Positions 55,203-63,992 of a DNA stretch of 64,000 nucleotides are shown piece after piece. How positions within the stretch are numbered: position 1 is the stretch's first letter; each line of letters begins with the position of its first letter. The stretch comes from Rhodobacteraceae bacterium D3-12 (GTDB lineage: Bacteria; Pseudomonadota; Alphaproteobacteria; Rhodobacterales; Rhodobacteraceae). The DNA lies in contig CP104793.1 of NCBI GenBank assembly GCA_025916135.1, forward strand, positions 1,178,001 to 1,242,000, read 5' to 3'. The notes beneath the pieces are model-generated. The model was not told the DNA's origin. It ran no database searches and saw only the letters and a program-made list of their open reading frames with translations. The translations under genes were made by a program, and so were the position numbers.

Positions 55203-56632
55203 ATGGCCAATATCAAGGAACCGAGTTTTCGTGAGAGCGTTGATTTGATGTTCAACCGGGCGGTTGCCATCATGGATCTACCGCCGGGACTCGAACAGAA
55301 AATCCGGGTCTGTAACGCCACCTATACCGTGCGGTTTGGTGTGCGTCTGCGGGGACAGTTGGAAACCTTCACCGGCTATCGCTCGGTTCACTCCGAACAT
55401 ATGGAGCCGGTCAAAGGCGGCATTCGCTACTCCATGGCCGTCAATCAGGACGAGGTCGAGGCGCTCGCCGCGCTGATGACCTATAAATGCGCGCTGGTGG
55501 AAACGCCCTTCGGTGGGTCCAAGGGCGGGCTTTGCATCGACCCGCGGGCGTGGGACGAACACGAGCTTGAACTGATCACCCGCCGCTTTGCCTATGAACT
55601 GGCCAAGCGTGACCTGATCAACCCGTCGCAAAACGTGCCCGCCCCCGATATGGGCACGGGCGAGCGTGAAATGGCGTGGATCGCAGACCAATACGCGCGG
55701 ATGAACACCACCGACATCAACGCGCGCGCCTGTGTGACCGGCAAACCGCTCAACGCCGGCGGTATCTCTGGCCGGGTCGAGGCGACGGGCAGGGGGTGCA
55801 ATACGCTCTGCGCGAGTTTTTCCGCCACCCCGAAGACGTCAAGAAAGCCAACCTCACGGGCAAGCTTGATGGCAAACGCGTGATCGTGCAGGGCTTGGGC
55901 AATGTGGGGTTCCATGCGGCCAAGTTCCTGCAGGAGGAAGACGGCTGCCGTATCACGGGCATCATCGAACGTGACGGGGCGCTGTTTAACCCCGATGGGC
56001 TTGATGTCGGCGCGGTTCATGCCTGGCTGGTCAAACACGGCGGCGTGGCCGACTTCCCCGATGCCACCCATGTCGCGGACGGCAAAGCCGTGCTCGAGGA
56101 AGACTGCGACATCCTCATTCCCGCCGCGCTGGAAGGGGTCATCACCCTTGCAAACGCCGACCGGATCAAGGCCCCGCTGATTATCGAAGCCGCCAACGGC
56201 CCGATCACTGCGGGTGCCGATGACATCCTGCGCAAGAAAGGCTGCGTCATCATCCCCGACATGTATGCCAATGCCGGCGGTGTGACCGTGTCCTATTTCG
56301 AATGGGTCAAGAACCTCAGCCATATCCGCTTTGGCCGGATGCAGCGCCGACAGGAAGAAGCCCGCCACCAGCTTGTCGTCGACGAACTGGAACGGCTCGA
56401 CCGCTACTTGGGTGAGGCATGGTCGATGACCCCCGACTTTAAGGCGAAATATCTCAAGGGCGCGGATGAGCTTGAACTGGTGCGCTCCGGTCTCGATGAC
56501 ACGATGCGCACGGCCTATCAGTCGATGCGCGAGGTCTGGCACACCCGCGACGATGTCGAGGATCTGCGCATGGCCGCCTACCTCGTCTCAATCGACCGCG
56601 TCGCCGCCAGCTATCGCGCCAAGGGGCTGTAA
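55203..56632 (+). CDS. gdhA: Glu/Leu/Phe/Val-type glutamate dehydrogenase, frameshifted
   Basis: This enzyme interconverts glutamate and 2-oxoglutarate with NAD(P). The first frame has SEHMEPVKGGIRYSMAVNQDE, TYKCALVETPFGGSKGG with the catalytic Lys, and NVPAPDMGTGEREMAWIAD. The second has VIVQGLGNVGFHAAKFL (nucleotide site) and IIPDMYANAGGVTVSYFEW. One G missing in 55792-55796 separates them; joined they give 476 residues. It could consume glutamate from the hut pathway. Relatives act on leucine, so the exact substrate is likely but not proven. Confidence 0.9.
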
Positions 56633-56961
56633 GGGCAAAAACGACCCGCGCCTCTGGTAACGAACCACCTCAGGTGGGTGTGTGTTTCCGGGGGCGCAAT
56701 CGCGGGCAATGCCGGGTTCGAGGCCATAATCACTGATGCTGCGCGAGGAGCCGAGGTCCGCAAGCGTAGGACAGGCAACACTGGTTTGGTTTTGAAGTGG
56801 ATAACTAACGCTTCTCCGGTAGCTGGGCCAATAAATCAAGTTAGCGCTCAGTTAGAAGAAAGGCTTTTGACTACTTTCTAGATGGTGATTTATGAATGCT
56901 TGATCAGGACGGCTGAAACACGTTTGTGCTATAGGTAATTACACAAAGGTTTAATGATCAG
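56633..56961. other. AT-richer spacer before an orphan gene
   Basis: No gene is supported in these 329 bp. Base composition shifts towards AT from about 56790, continuing into the gene at 56962, unlike the GC-rich flanks. This fits recent insertion of foreign DNA, but no repeat or integrase marks its edges. Confidence 0.45.
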
Positions 56962-57537
56962 ATGTGGACGTTTTGGGGTAGCGGGTTCGCGTGGGGCAAA
57001 GGCGGTTTGTCTTTGGATGCTGCTTGGCATGAATTCTTACCGGATATGACCGGCCCTTACCCTGATTTCGAGGTCGATGAGGTTCTGAAGCTGAAGTCCT
57101 TAAAACTTTCGATAGACCTTAGTGCTGGTGGCGAAAAGGCGGCTCGTGACGAGCTAAAAGAACAGTATCTATTCTTGGGAAAGAGCTTGGATGAGAGCAA
57201 CCTGCCTGATTTTCAATCCTTAATTTATGTAAATGAAGATCTTATCAGTCTGCGTGTTTACCTTTCCGACGACGAACTAATCGAACTTATAAATGACTTT
57301 AAAGCGTTCGGCGCCCTATCTGGCCCTAAACACTTTTGGGGGCATCTGCGTTCGGATGTCATTGCGGGATCTCTGTCGATCGGTGTTCAGCCTGAGGAGA
57401 AGCGCAGCTTCCTCGAAGGCGATATTCCGGGGGTAATACCAAGAAGTGCGCCAAGGATAAGCTTCGTTTCGGGAACGGACCTTCCCGTAGCGTCAGATGA
57501 AGGCTCAACTCTCACGGCGATGCGTCATCATTTCTGA
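56962..57537 (+). CDS. Orphan protein of unknown function, AT-rich gene
   Basis: This 191-residue cytoplasmic protein starts MWTFWGSGFAWGKGGLSLDA and has acidic, leucine-rich segments (VDEVLKLKSLKLSIDLSAGG, YLSDDELIELINDFKAF). I do not recognise it. Codon use is much richer in A and T at third positions than in the neighbours, which suggests horizontal transfer. The start has AAAGG upstream, with an alternative ATG 9 nt earlier in another frame. Confidence 0.6.
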   Translation: MWTFWGSGFAWGKGGLSLDAAWHEFLPDMTGPYPDFEVDEVLKLKSLKLSIDLSAGGEKAARDELKEQYLFLGKSLDESNLPDFQSLIYVNEDLISLRVYLSDDELIELINDFKAFGALSGPKHFWGHLRSDVIAGSLSIGVQPEEKRSFLEGDIPGVIPRSAPRISFVSGTDLPVASDEGSTLTAMRHHF

Positions 57538-57755
57538 GTGCTTTGAGCCCCCTTTGTCCCGCAAAGCGGGCACAATCCCAAGCCACACTCGCCCGGCCAA
57601 CCACCCCTCGGCACCGGACCCGGGCGCAGCAGATGGGCACATCCGGTCGCCCACGAACAATTCCGCGTCGGGATCACGGGTTTCTGACGCTCCCCCCATT
57701 GCTACTCTGGTCTGACTTTGCTTGACTGCGAGCGAGACAATTCTTGGGGGCATCC

Positions 57756-59008
57756 ATGCGCTTCTCCGCGCTGAAAATTCTGACCGAAGGGCTGACCGGC
57801 AACAAAGGCTGGACACCACATTGGCGCAACCCCGAACCAAAAGCCGAATATGACGCGATCATCATCGGCGGCGGCGGGCATGGGCTGTCGACGGCCTATT
57901 ATCTGGCCAAGAACCACGGCTTTACCAATGTCGCGGTGCTGGAAAAGGGCTACCTCGGCGGCGGCAATGTCGGGCGCAACACCACCATCGTGCGCGCCAA
58001 TTATTACCTGCCCGGCAATTCCGAATTTTACTCCCACTCCCTCAAACTCTGGGAGGGGATGGAAGAAGACCTCAACTATAACGCCATGCATTCACAGCGT
58101 GGCATGATCAACCTGTTCCACTCCGATGGTCAGCGCGACGCCTATGTGCGGCGCGGCAATGCGATGGTCAACCAAGGCGACGATGCCGAATTGCTCTCGC
58201 GCGAAGAGGTGCGCAAAATCCTGCCCTACCTCAATTACGAACAAGAACGCTTCCCGATCTACGGCGGCTTGTATCATCGGCGCGGCGGCACCGCGCGCCA
58301 TGATGCGGTGGCTTGGGGCTATGCCCGCGGCGCCGATAAACGCGGCGTTGATCTGATCCAGAACTGCGAAGTCACCGGCATCGACATCGAAAACGGTCAG
58401 GTGACGGGCGTGCAAACCACGCGCGGAGCGATCAAGGCCAAACGTGTCGGTATGGTCACCGCCGGACGCTCGGGACAGGTGGCGGCTATGGCGGGCATGC
58501 GCTTGCCGATCGAAAGCCATGTGCTGCAAGCATTCGTCAGCGAAGGGCTGAAACCTTGCGTTGATCACGTGGTGACCTTTGGCATGGGGCACTTTTATAT
58601 CTCGCAATCCGACAAGGGCGGGCTGGTGTTTGGCGGCGACCTCGATTTTTACGCCTCCTACGCGCAACGCGGCAACCTGCCCACGGCGGAACATGTGGTC
58701 GAAGCGGGCGTGACCCTGATGCCGATGATCGCCAAGGCCAAGATGCTGCGCTCTTGGGGGGGATCATGGATATGTCGCCCGATGGCTCGCCGATCATTGA
58801 CCATACCCATGTCGAGGGTTTGTTTCTCAATTGCGGCTGGTGTTACGGCGGGTTCAAGGCGGTGCCGGCCTCTGGCTGGTGCATGGCGCATCTGATGGCC
58901 ACCAACCGGCCGCACCCCTATGCCGAACGCTTCCGCCTTGACCGGTTTGAAACCGGGCGCGGGTTGCTGGACGAAGAAGGCACCGGCAGCCAACATAATT
59001 TACATTAG
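57756..59008 (+). CDS. soxB: Sarcosine oxidase subunit beta, frameshifted near its end
   Basis: SoxB holds the FAD that oxidises sarcosine in the heterotetrameric enzyme. The dinucleotide site is AIIIGGGGHGLSTAYYLAK, followed by YLGGGNVGRNTTIVRANY and RGGTARHDAVAWGYARG. The end (GGIMDMSPDGSPIIDHTHVEG, LNCGWCYGGFKAVPASG) is in another frame, joined by one added G in the seven-G run 58756-58762. The total is 417 residues, the usual size. Confidence 0.94.
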
Positions 59009-59020
59009 GAGACGTTTTAT

Positions 59021-59458
59021 ATGGTCCGCTTTTCGATGTTTCGCCGCGCGTTGATGGTTGTCTGCGCTCTTGCCCTTGTGGCGTCAACCACGCCCGACAA
59101 GGCGCAGGCAGGGCCCAAAGCCTCCTCGGCGCAATTGCAACGCACCATCAATATCGTCGTTTCCCGCGCCAAACGCGGCGAAGGCCGCCCGATCTCTCGT
59201 GGCGTCACCCTGCGCAAAGTGCGCCAGCATGGCGATATCGTGATGTTCGATATGACGCTGACAGACCCGGTTCTGATCGCCGCTGGCCGCAAAAACCCGG
59301 CCCTGTTGCAACGTGAGTTCATCACCAAAATGGGCGCGAACTTCTGTCGCAAAGGCAAAGGCACGCGGCGCTTTATCGATGCTGGTGGCGAAATTCAGAT
59401 CATCCTGGCCGATGCGCGCCGCAAAATGCTCGCCGGGGGACGCCTCACCAAATGCTGA
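59021..59458 (+). CDS. Unknown secreted protein inside the sox operon
   Basis: This 145-residue protein has a signal peptide (RRALMVVCALALVASTTPDKAQA) and a basic mature part (VTLRKVRQHGDIVMFDMTLTD, KMGANFCRKGKGTRRFIDAGG, ILADARRKML) with two Cys. It lies 12 bp after soxB with a TAGGAG site, so it is co-transcribed. A gene here is not part of the usual soxBDAG order. I do not recognise the family. Confidence 0.72.
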   Translation: MVRFSMFRRALMVVCALALVASTTPDKAQAGPKASSAQLQRTINIVVSRAKRGEGRPISRGVTLRKVRQHGDIVMFDMTLTDPVLIAAGRKNPALLQREFITKMGANFCRKGKGTRRFIDAGGEIQIILADARRKMLAGGRLTKC

Positions 59459-59484
59459 CAACATCCCGCCCCCTCGCACCGAAG

Positions 59485-59580
59485 CCGTTTTCTTTGAAAG
59501 AAAACGGATCGGAAAATGTCACATTTTCCGACAGTCGAATTCTTCCAAAGAATTCGAACCGGAATTTTCCAAAAATTCCG
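59485..59580. repeat. Hairpin array B: four perfect palindromes inside the sox operon
   Basis: Four stem-loops follow each other with gaps of 1, 3 and 2 nt. B1 is 59485-59507 (11-base arms, core TTTCTTTGAAAGAAA). B2 is 59509-59531 (11-base arms, core GGAAAATGTCACATTTTCC). B3 is 59535-59557 (10-bp arms, loop CCA). B4 is 59560-59580 (9-bp arms, core GGAATTTTCCAAAAATTCC). They separate the secreted-protein gene from soxD by about 150 bp. No long T-run follows. Confidence 0.88.
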
Positions 59581-59608
59581 CTACCCGCCCAATTGCAACG
59601 AGGCTCTC

Positions 59609-59881
59609 ATGCGCATTGACTGCCCCCTTTGTGGCGCCCGTGACCGCCGCGAATTCACCTACAAGGGCGCCGCCCTCGCGCTTGACCGCCCCGCACCCGA
59701 CGCGCCGCTCGAGGCATGGAACGACTACCTGCACATCCGCGACAATCCCGCCGGTGAAACCCGCGAACTCTGGTATCACGAGAGCGGCTGCGCGGCGTGG
59801 CTGGTTGTCACCCGCAATGTCTCAACCCATGAAATCACCGCCGTTGAGCTCGCCCGCTCAGTTAAGGAGGTCGCGTCATGA
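59609..59881 (+). CDS. soxD: Sarcosine oxidase subunit delta
   Basis: This small zinc-containing subunit has 90 residues. The N-terminus MRIDCPLCGARDRREF gives two Cys ligands, and HESGCAAWLVVTRNVSTHEI is the second conserved part. ATG 59609 has GAGG upstream and the stop overlaps soxA by 4 bp. The upstream frame (to 59516) runs through the hairpin array and is not protein-like. Confidence 0.94.
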   Translation: MRIDCPLCGARDRREFTYKGAALALDRPAPDAPLEAWNDYLHIRDNPAGETRELWYHESGCAAWLVVTRNVSTHEITAVELARSVKEVAS

Positions 59882-62823
59882 GGCTCCCCTCCGGCGGCCA
59901 GATCGACCGCAGCAAGTCCCTCCGCTTCACCTATGATGGCCACAGCTATCATGGCTTTCAGGGCGACACGCTTGCCTCTGCCCTGATTGCCAACGACATC
60001 CGCGTCGTCGCGCGCAGCTTCAAATACCACCGCCCGCGCGGCATCATGACCGCTGGCTCCGAAGAGCCCAACGCGCTGGTCACCCTCGGACGCGGCGCCG
60101 GGCAGGAGCCAAACCTGCGCGCCACCACGCTCGAGCTATATGACGGCCTCTCGGCACGTTCGCAAAACTGCTGGCCCTCGGTCAATTTCGACGTGATGGC
60201 GCTCAATGACCTCGCCGCGCCCTTCTTTGGCGCGGGCTTTTATTACAAGACGTTCATGTGGCCGCGCTCCTTTTGGGAAAAGCTCTATGAACCCGCCATC
60301 CGCCGCGCCGCCGGACTTGGGGCGCTCTCTCGCGATCCGGGGGCTGATACCTATGATCGTGGCTTTATCCATTGCGATCTCTTGGTGATCGGCGCGGGGC
60401 CAACCGGCCTCATGGCCGCGCTAGAGGCTGCGCGCGCCGGGGCCGATGTGCTGCTGGCTGACGAAGACGCGGTTCTGGGCGGTCGCCTCAATTCCGACGT
60501 TACCGAAATTGATGGCCAGCCCGCCGCCGCATGGGCCGCTGGTGTCGCAGAGGAACTGGCCAGCCTGCCCAACGTCCGCCTGATGCCACGCTGCACGATC
60601 ACTGGCGCTTATGATCACGGCACTTTTTCAGCGATCGAGCGCAGCGCCATGCATCTCGCCGCACCCGGCAAAGCCCCGCGCGAAACCTTCTGGCGCATCG
60701 CCGCCACCCGCGCGATCCTTGCCAGCGGCGCGCTTGAACGCCCGGTTGCGTTTCAAAATAACGACCGCCCCGGCATCATGATGGCCTCGGCCTTGCGCAG
60801 CTATGTCAACCGCTACGGCGTCAGCCCCGGTCGCGCCGTCACCGTCTTTGGCAACAACGACAGCGCCCATGACACCGCCCAAAGCCTTATCGCCGCCGGG
60901 GTCCATGTCGCCGCCCTGATCGACAGTCGCCCCAATGCCAGCACCACTCTGGATGTGCCGTTCTATCGCGGCCATGTCTGCGCCACCGAAGGGCGCAAAG
61001 GCGTCGAAGCGATCTCGATCGCCACTCTTACGGGCATCGAAAAGGTGCAAACCGATTGCCTTGGCGTGTCGGGCGGCTGGAACCCCTCGCTGCACCTGAC
61101 CTGCCATATGAACGGGCGGCCCGAATGGAACGACGCGATTGCGGCCTTCGTGCCCGTGCCCGATATGGTCCCCGGCCTGACCGCAGCAGGTGCCGCCAAC
61201 GGCGCATTCTCAACCGCCGCCGCGCTGGCCGAGGGGCAGGGTGCAGCACGCGCCGCGCTCGCGGCTCTTGGCCTCAAACCCGCCAATACCCCCTTGCCGC
61301 GGGCCGAGGATGGCACATATGACATCGCCCCGCTCTGGTCTGTGCCCGGCAAGGGGCGCGCGTGGCTCGACTTCCAGAACGATGTGACGGTCAAGGACGT
61401 GAAGCTCGCAGCACAGGAAAACTTCGCCTCTGTCGAGCATATGAAACGCTACACAACCCAAGGGATGGCGCCCGATCAGGGCAAGAACTCCAACGTGAAT
61501 GCGCTGGCGATCTTGGCCGATGCCACGGGCCGCTCGATCCCCGGCACCGGCACCACGACCTATCGCCCGCCGTTTGTGCCCACCACCATGGGCGCGATGG
61601 CCGCCGGTGCCTCGGGCAAAGGCTTCGCCCCCGAACGCTTCACCACGTCGCATGCGGCCAGCGTTGCCAGCGGCACGCCGATGATCGAAGCGGGCCTGTG
61701 GTATCGCCCGTCCTATTTCCCCGCCCCCGGCGAAACCACATGGCGGCAATCTTGTGACCGCGAGGTTGGCTACGTCCGCAACAGCGTCGGCATCTGCGAT
61801 GTCTCGACCTTGGGCAAAATCGACATTCAAGGGCCGGATGCGGCGGCACTTCTCGACCTTGCCTATACCGGCACCTTCTCGACCCTCAAACCGGGGCGCA
61901 CGCGCTATGGGTTGATGCTGCGCGAGGATGGCTTTGTGATGGATGACGGCACCACCGCACGGCTTGGCGAACACCACTACCTGATGACGACCACAACCGC
62001 CGCCGCGGGCGAGGTGATGCGCCATCTGGAGTTCATTCGCCAAGGGCTGTGCCCCGATCTTGATGTGCAGATCATGTCGGTCACCGAACAATGGGCGCAA
62101 TTCGCCGTCGCCGGGCCGCAATCGCGCGCGCTTATCAACCAACTGCTGGATAAGCCCGTCGATAACGACAGCTTCCCCTTCATGGGCTGCGGCGCGGTAA
62201 CTCTGCGCGGGAGCAAAGGGAGCGAAGGGATCGCCGCGCGGCTCTTTCGGATCTCCTTTTCCGGTGAACACGCCTATGAAATCGCCGTGCCGGCCCGCTA
62301 TGGCGAAAGCCTGTTCCGGTCTCTCAGATCCCGTGCCGAGGCGCTGGGTGGCGGCGCCTACGGGATGGAGGCGCTCAATGTGCTGCGCATCGAAAAAGGC
62401 TTCCTCACCCATGCCGAAATCAATGGCACCGTCACCGCCTATGACGCCGGCTTGCAAGCGATGGTCAGCCAAAAGAAAGACTGCATCGGCAAAACCGCCT
62501 CCGAACGCCCCGGCCTGTGCGAGCCGACCCGCGAGCGTCTTGTCGGGCTGAAACCGGTTGGCGCGGTCAAACAACTTACCGCTGGCGCGCATCTCTTTAA
62601 TGCCACGGACGAGGCCATTCGCGAGAATGATCAAGGCTATGTGACCTCGGTCGCCTATTCGCCGACGCTGGGTCACTACATCGGGCTGGCCTTCCTTAAA
62701 AACGGCCCCGAAAGGATTGGCGAGAATATCCGCCTCGTCGATCACCTGCGCGGGATTGAAACAACCTGCGAGGTCTGTGACCCGGTTTTCTTTGACAAGG
62801 ACGGAGGGCGCGCACGTGGGTGA
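59878..62823 (+). CDS. soxA: Sarcosine oxidase subunit alpha
   Basis: This 981-residue subunit has an N-terminal domain resembling a 2Fe-2S fold (SLRFTYDGHSYHGFQGDTL, FKYHRPRGIMTAGSEEPNA), an NAD-binding domain (VIGAGPTGLMAALEAARAGA), and a C-terminal aminomethyltransferase-like folate domain (YVRNSVGICDVSTLGKIDIQG, FTVAGP-type segment, GLKPVG). It passes the oxidised methyl group to tetrahydrofolate. Overlaps with soxD and soxG keep subunit ratios fixed. Confidence 0.96.
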   Translation: MRLPSGGQIDRSKSLRFTYDGHSYHGFQGDTLASALIANDIRVVARSFKYHRPRGIMTAGSEEPNALVTLGRGAGQEPNLRATTLELYDGLSARSQNCWPSVNFDVMALNDLAAPFFGAGFYYKTFMWPRSFWEKLYEPAIRRAAGLGALSRDPGADTYDRGFIHCDLLVIGAGPTGLMAALEAARAGADVLLADEDAVLGGRLNSDVTEIDGQPAAAWAAGVAEELASLPNVRLMPRCTITGAYDHGTFSAIERSAMHLAAPGKAPRETFWRIAATRAILASGALERPVAFQNNDRPGIMMASALRSYVNRYGVSPGRAVTVFGNNDSAHDTAQSLIAAGVHVAALIDSRPNASTTLDVPFYRGHVCATEGRKGVEAISIATLTGIEKVQTDCLGVSGGWNPSLHLTCHMNGRPEWNDAIAAFVPVPDMVPGLTAAGAANGAFSTAAALAEGQGAARAALAALGLKPANTPLPRAEDGTYDIAPLWSVPGKGRAWLDFQNDVTVKDVKLAAQENFASVEHMKRYTTQGMAPDQGKNSNVNALAILADATGRSIPGTGTTTYRPPFVPTTMGAMAAGASGKGFAPERFTTSHAASVASGTPMIEAGLWYRPSYFPAPGETTWRQSCDREVGYVRNSVGICDVSTLGKIDIQGPDAAALLDLAYTGTFSTLKPGRTRYGLMLREDGFVMDDGTTARLGEHHYLMTTTTAAAGEVMRHLEFIRQGLCPDLDVQIMSVTEQWAQFAVAGPQSRALINQLLDKPVDNDSFPFMGCGAVTLRGSKGSEGIAARLFRISFSGEHAYEIAVPARYGESLFRSLRSRAEALGGGAYGMEALNVLRIEKGFLTHAEINGTVTAYDAGLQAMVSQKKDCIGKTASERPGLCEPTRERLVGLKPVGAVKQLTAGAHLFNATDEAIRENDQGYVTSVAYSPTLGHYIGLAFLKNGPERIGENIRLVDHLRGIETTCEVCDPVFFDKDGGRARG

Positions 62824-63361
62824 GCTGACAGCGAAAACACCTCTCGACGGCATGGAACCGCGCACCATAGGGGGCGTGACACTGGCCGAAGTGACCCATC
62901 AGGCGATCACCTCTCTCGCGCCTTTCGCAGGGCAGGAGGGGGGCGTGTCCGACGCGCTTAAATCGCAAATCGGCGCGGCATTTCCAAAACCCGGTCGCAC
63001 CACGGGCAAGGCTGGCAACCGCGTGGTCTGGTCCGGCATGGGGCAGGCATTGGTGCTGGGCCCGTCGCTTGCGGCGATTTCGGGCGCGGCGATGACGGAT
63101 CAATCGGACGCGTGGACGTGTGTTGCGCTCTCGGGCGAAGGCGTGCGCGACGTGTTGGCACGGCTCACCCCGCTCGACGTGAGGGATGGTGCGTTCAAAA
63201 CCGGCCACGCAGCCCGCACCGAGATCGCGCATATGAGCGGCCTTATCCTGCGCGTCGGCGCGTCACGGTTCGAGGTGATGGTGTTCCGCTCAATGGCGAA
63301 AACTCTGTTGCATGATGTTGAACGCGCAATGGGCTTCGTCGCCGCGCGAACCGATTTCTGA
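62816..63361 (+). CDS. soxG: Sarcosine oxidase subunit gamma
   Basis: This 181-residue subunit is of the folate-binding-domain type (WSGMGQALVLGPSLAAISGAAMTDQSDAW, with GDVRD-like LDVRDGAF). I chose GTG 62816, which has GGAGGG upstream and overlaps the soxA end by 8 bp. Its stop codon TGA sits in the loop of hairpin C1 (63351-63373). Confidence 0.92.
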   Translation: MGELTAKTPLDGMEPRTIGGVTLAEVTHQAITSLAPFAGQEGGVSDALKSQIGAAFPKPGRTTGKAGNRVVWSGMGQALVLGPSLAAISGAAMTDQSDAWTCVALSGEGVRDVLARLTPLDVRDGAFKTGHAARTEIAHMSGLILRVGASRFEVMVFRSMAKTLLHDVERAMGFVAARTDF

Positions 63362-63470
63362 CACAGAAATCGGCCAAAATTCCGACGCGGAATTTTCCAC
63401 CGCCCGTTGCTACCGTCGCCACCAAAAATCCGCGACGGATTTTTGGTCGTTTTCTGCGACAGAAAACGAC
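63351..63470. repeat. Hairpin array C: four perfect palindromes after soxG
   Basis: C1 is 63351-63373 (10-bp arms, loop ACA, core TTTCTGACACAGAAA). C2 is 63376-63396 (9-bp arms, loop ACG, AAAATTCC...GGAATTTT). C3 is 63421-63447 (12-bp arms, loop CGA). C4 is 63446-63470 (11-bp arms, loop CGA, core TTTTCTGCGACAGAAAA), overlapping C3 by 2 nt. The array starts inside the soxG coding end. The arms belong to the same two classes as arrays A and B. Confidence 0.88.
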
Positions 63471-63689
63471 ACCACCGTTCGCGTCGTTAACTTAATTTTC
63501 GGTTAAGATTTTCTGCGTTGCGGCGGTGCACGGATGTCAGCCGACTGTCAGCCGGACATCACCCCCTCCGCGTTGCTGCATCGCGGCGCGGTTAACCCGC
63601 TCACGAAGATTCAAGGTGAAACCCCGTGCAAGGCAGGCTAAACAAGCGCAAACTCTGACCTGCTATCAACGACCGACCGGAGACCGACA

Positions 63690-63992
63690 ATGCGCCCTCT
63701 CATCGCCGCCGCCCTGATCCTCGCTATCGCCACACCCGCGCTGGCCGAAACCAAAAGACAACGCGAAAAACGGTGCACAGCCCAAAGCGAACTTGTCGCT
63801 CAAGCCGTTGAAATGCGTAGCAAAAGAAAGTCCGAAGCCAAGACCAAAGCCGCCCTGCTTGAAACCGCAGACGAGTCGCTCGCCCCCTCGGTCCCGATCC
63901 TTGTCGGCTATGTCTACACGCTCAATCGCAAAGACCTCAAAGCCGACATTCCCAAAGCATTCCGCGAACAATGCTCGGCCTTCAAACCGTGA
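63690..63992 (+). CDS. Small secreted protein of unknown function
   Basis: This 100-residue protein has a signal peptide (MRPLIAAALILAIATPALA) and a basic, Lys-rich mature part (KRQREKRCTAQSELVAQAV, KSEAKTKAALLETADES, YTLNRKDLKADIPKAF) with two Cys that may pair. It begins 220 bp after the hairpin array. I do not recognise it. Confidence 0.7.
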   Translation: MRPLIAAALILAIATPALAETKRQREKRCTAQSELVAQAVEMRSKRKSEAKTKAALLETADESLAPSVPILVGYVYTLNRKDLKADIPKAFREQCSAFKP

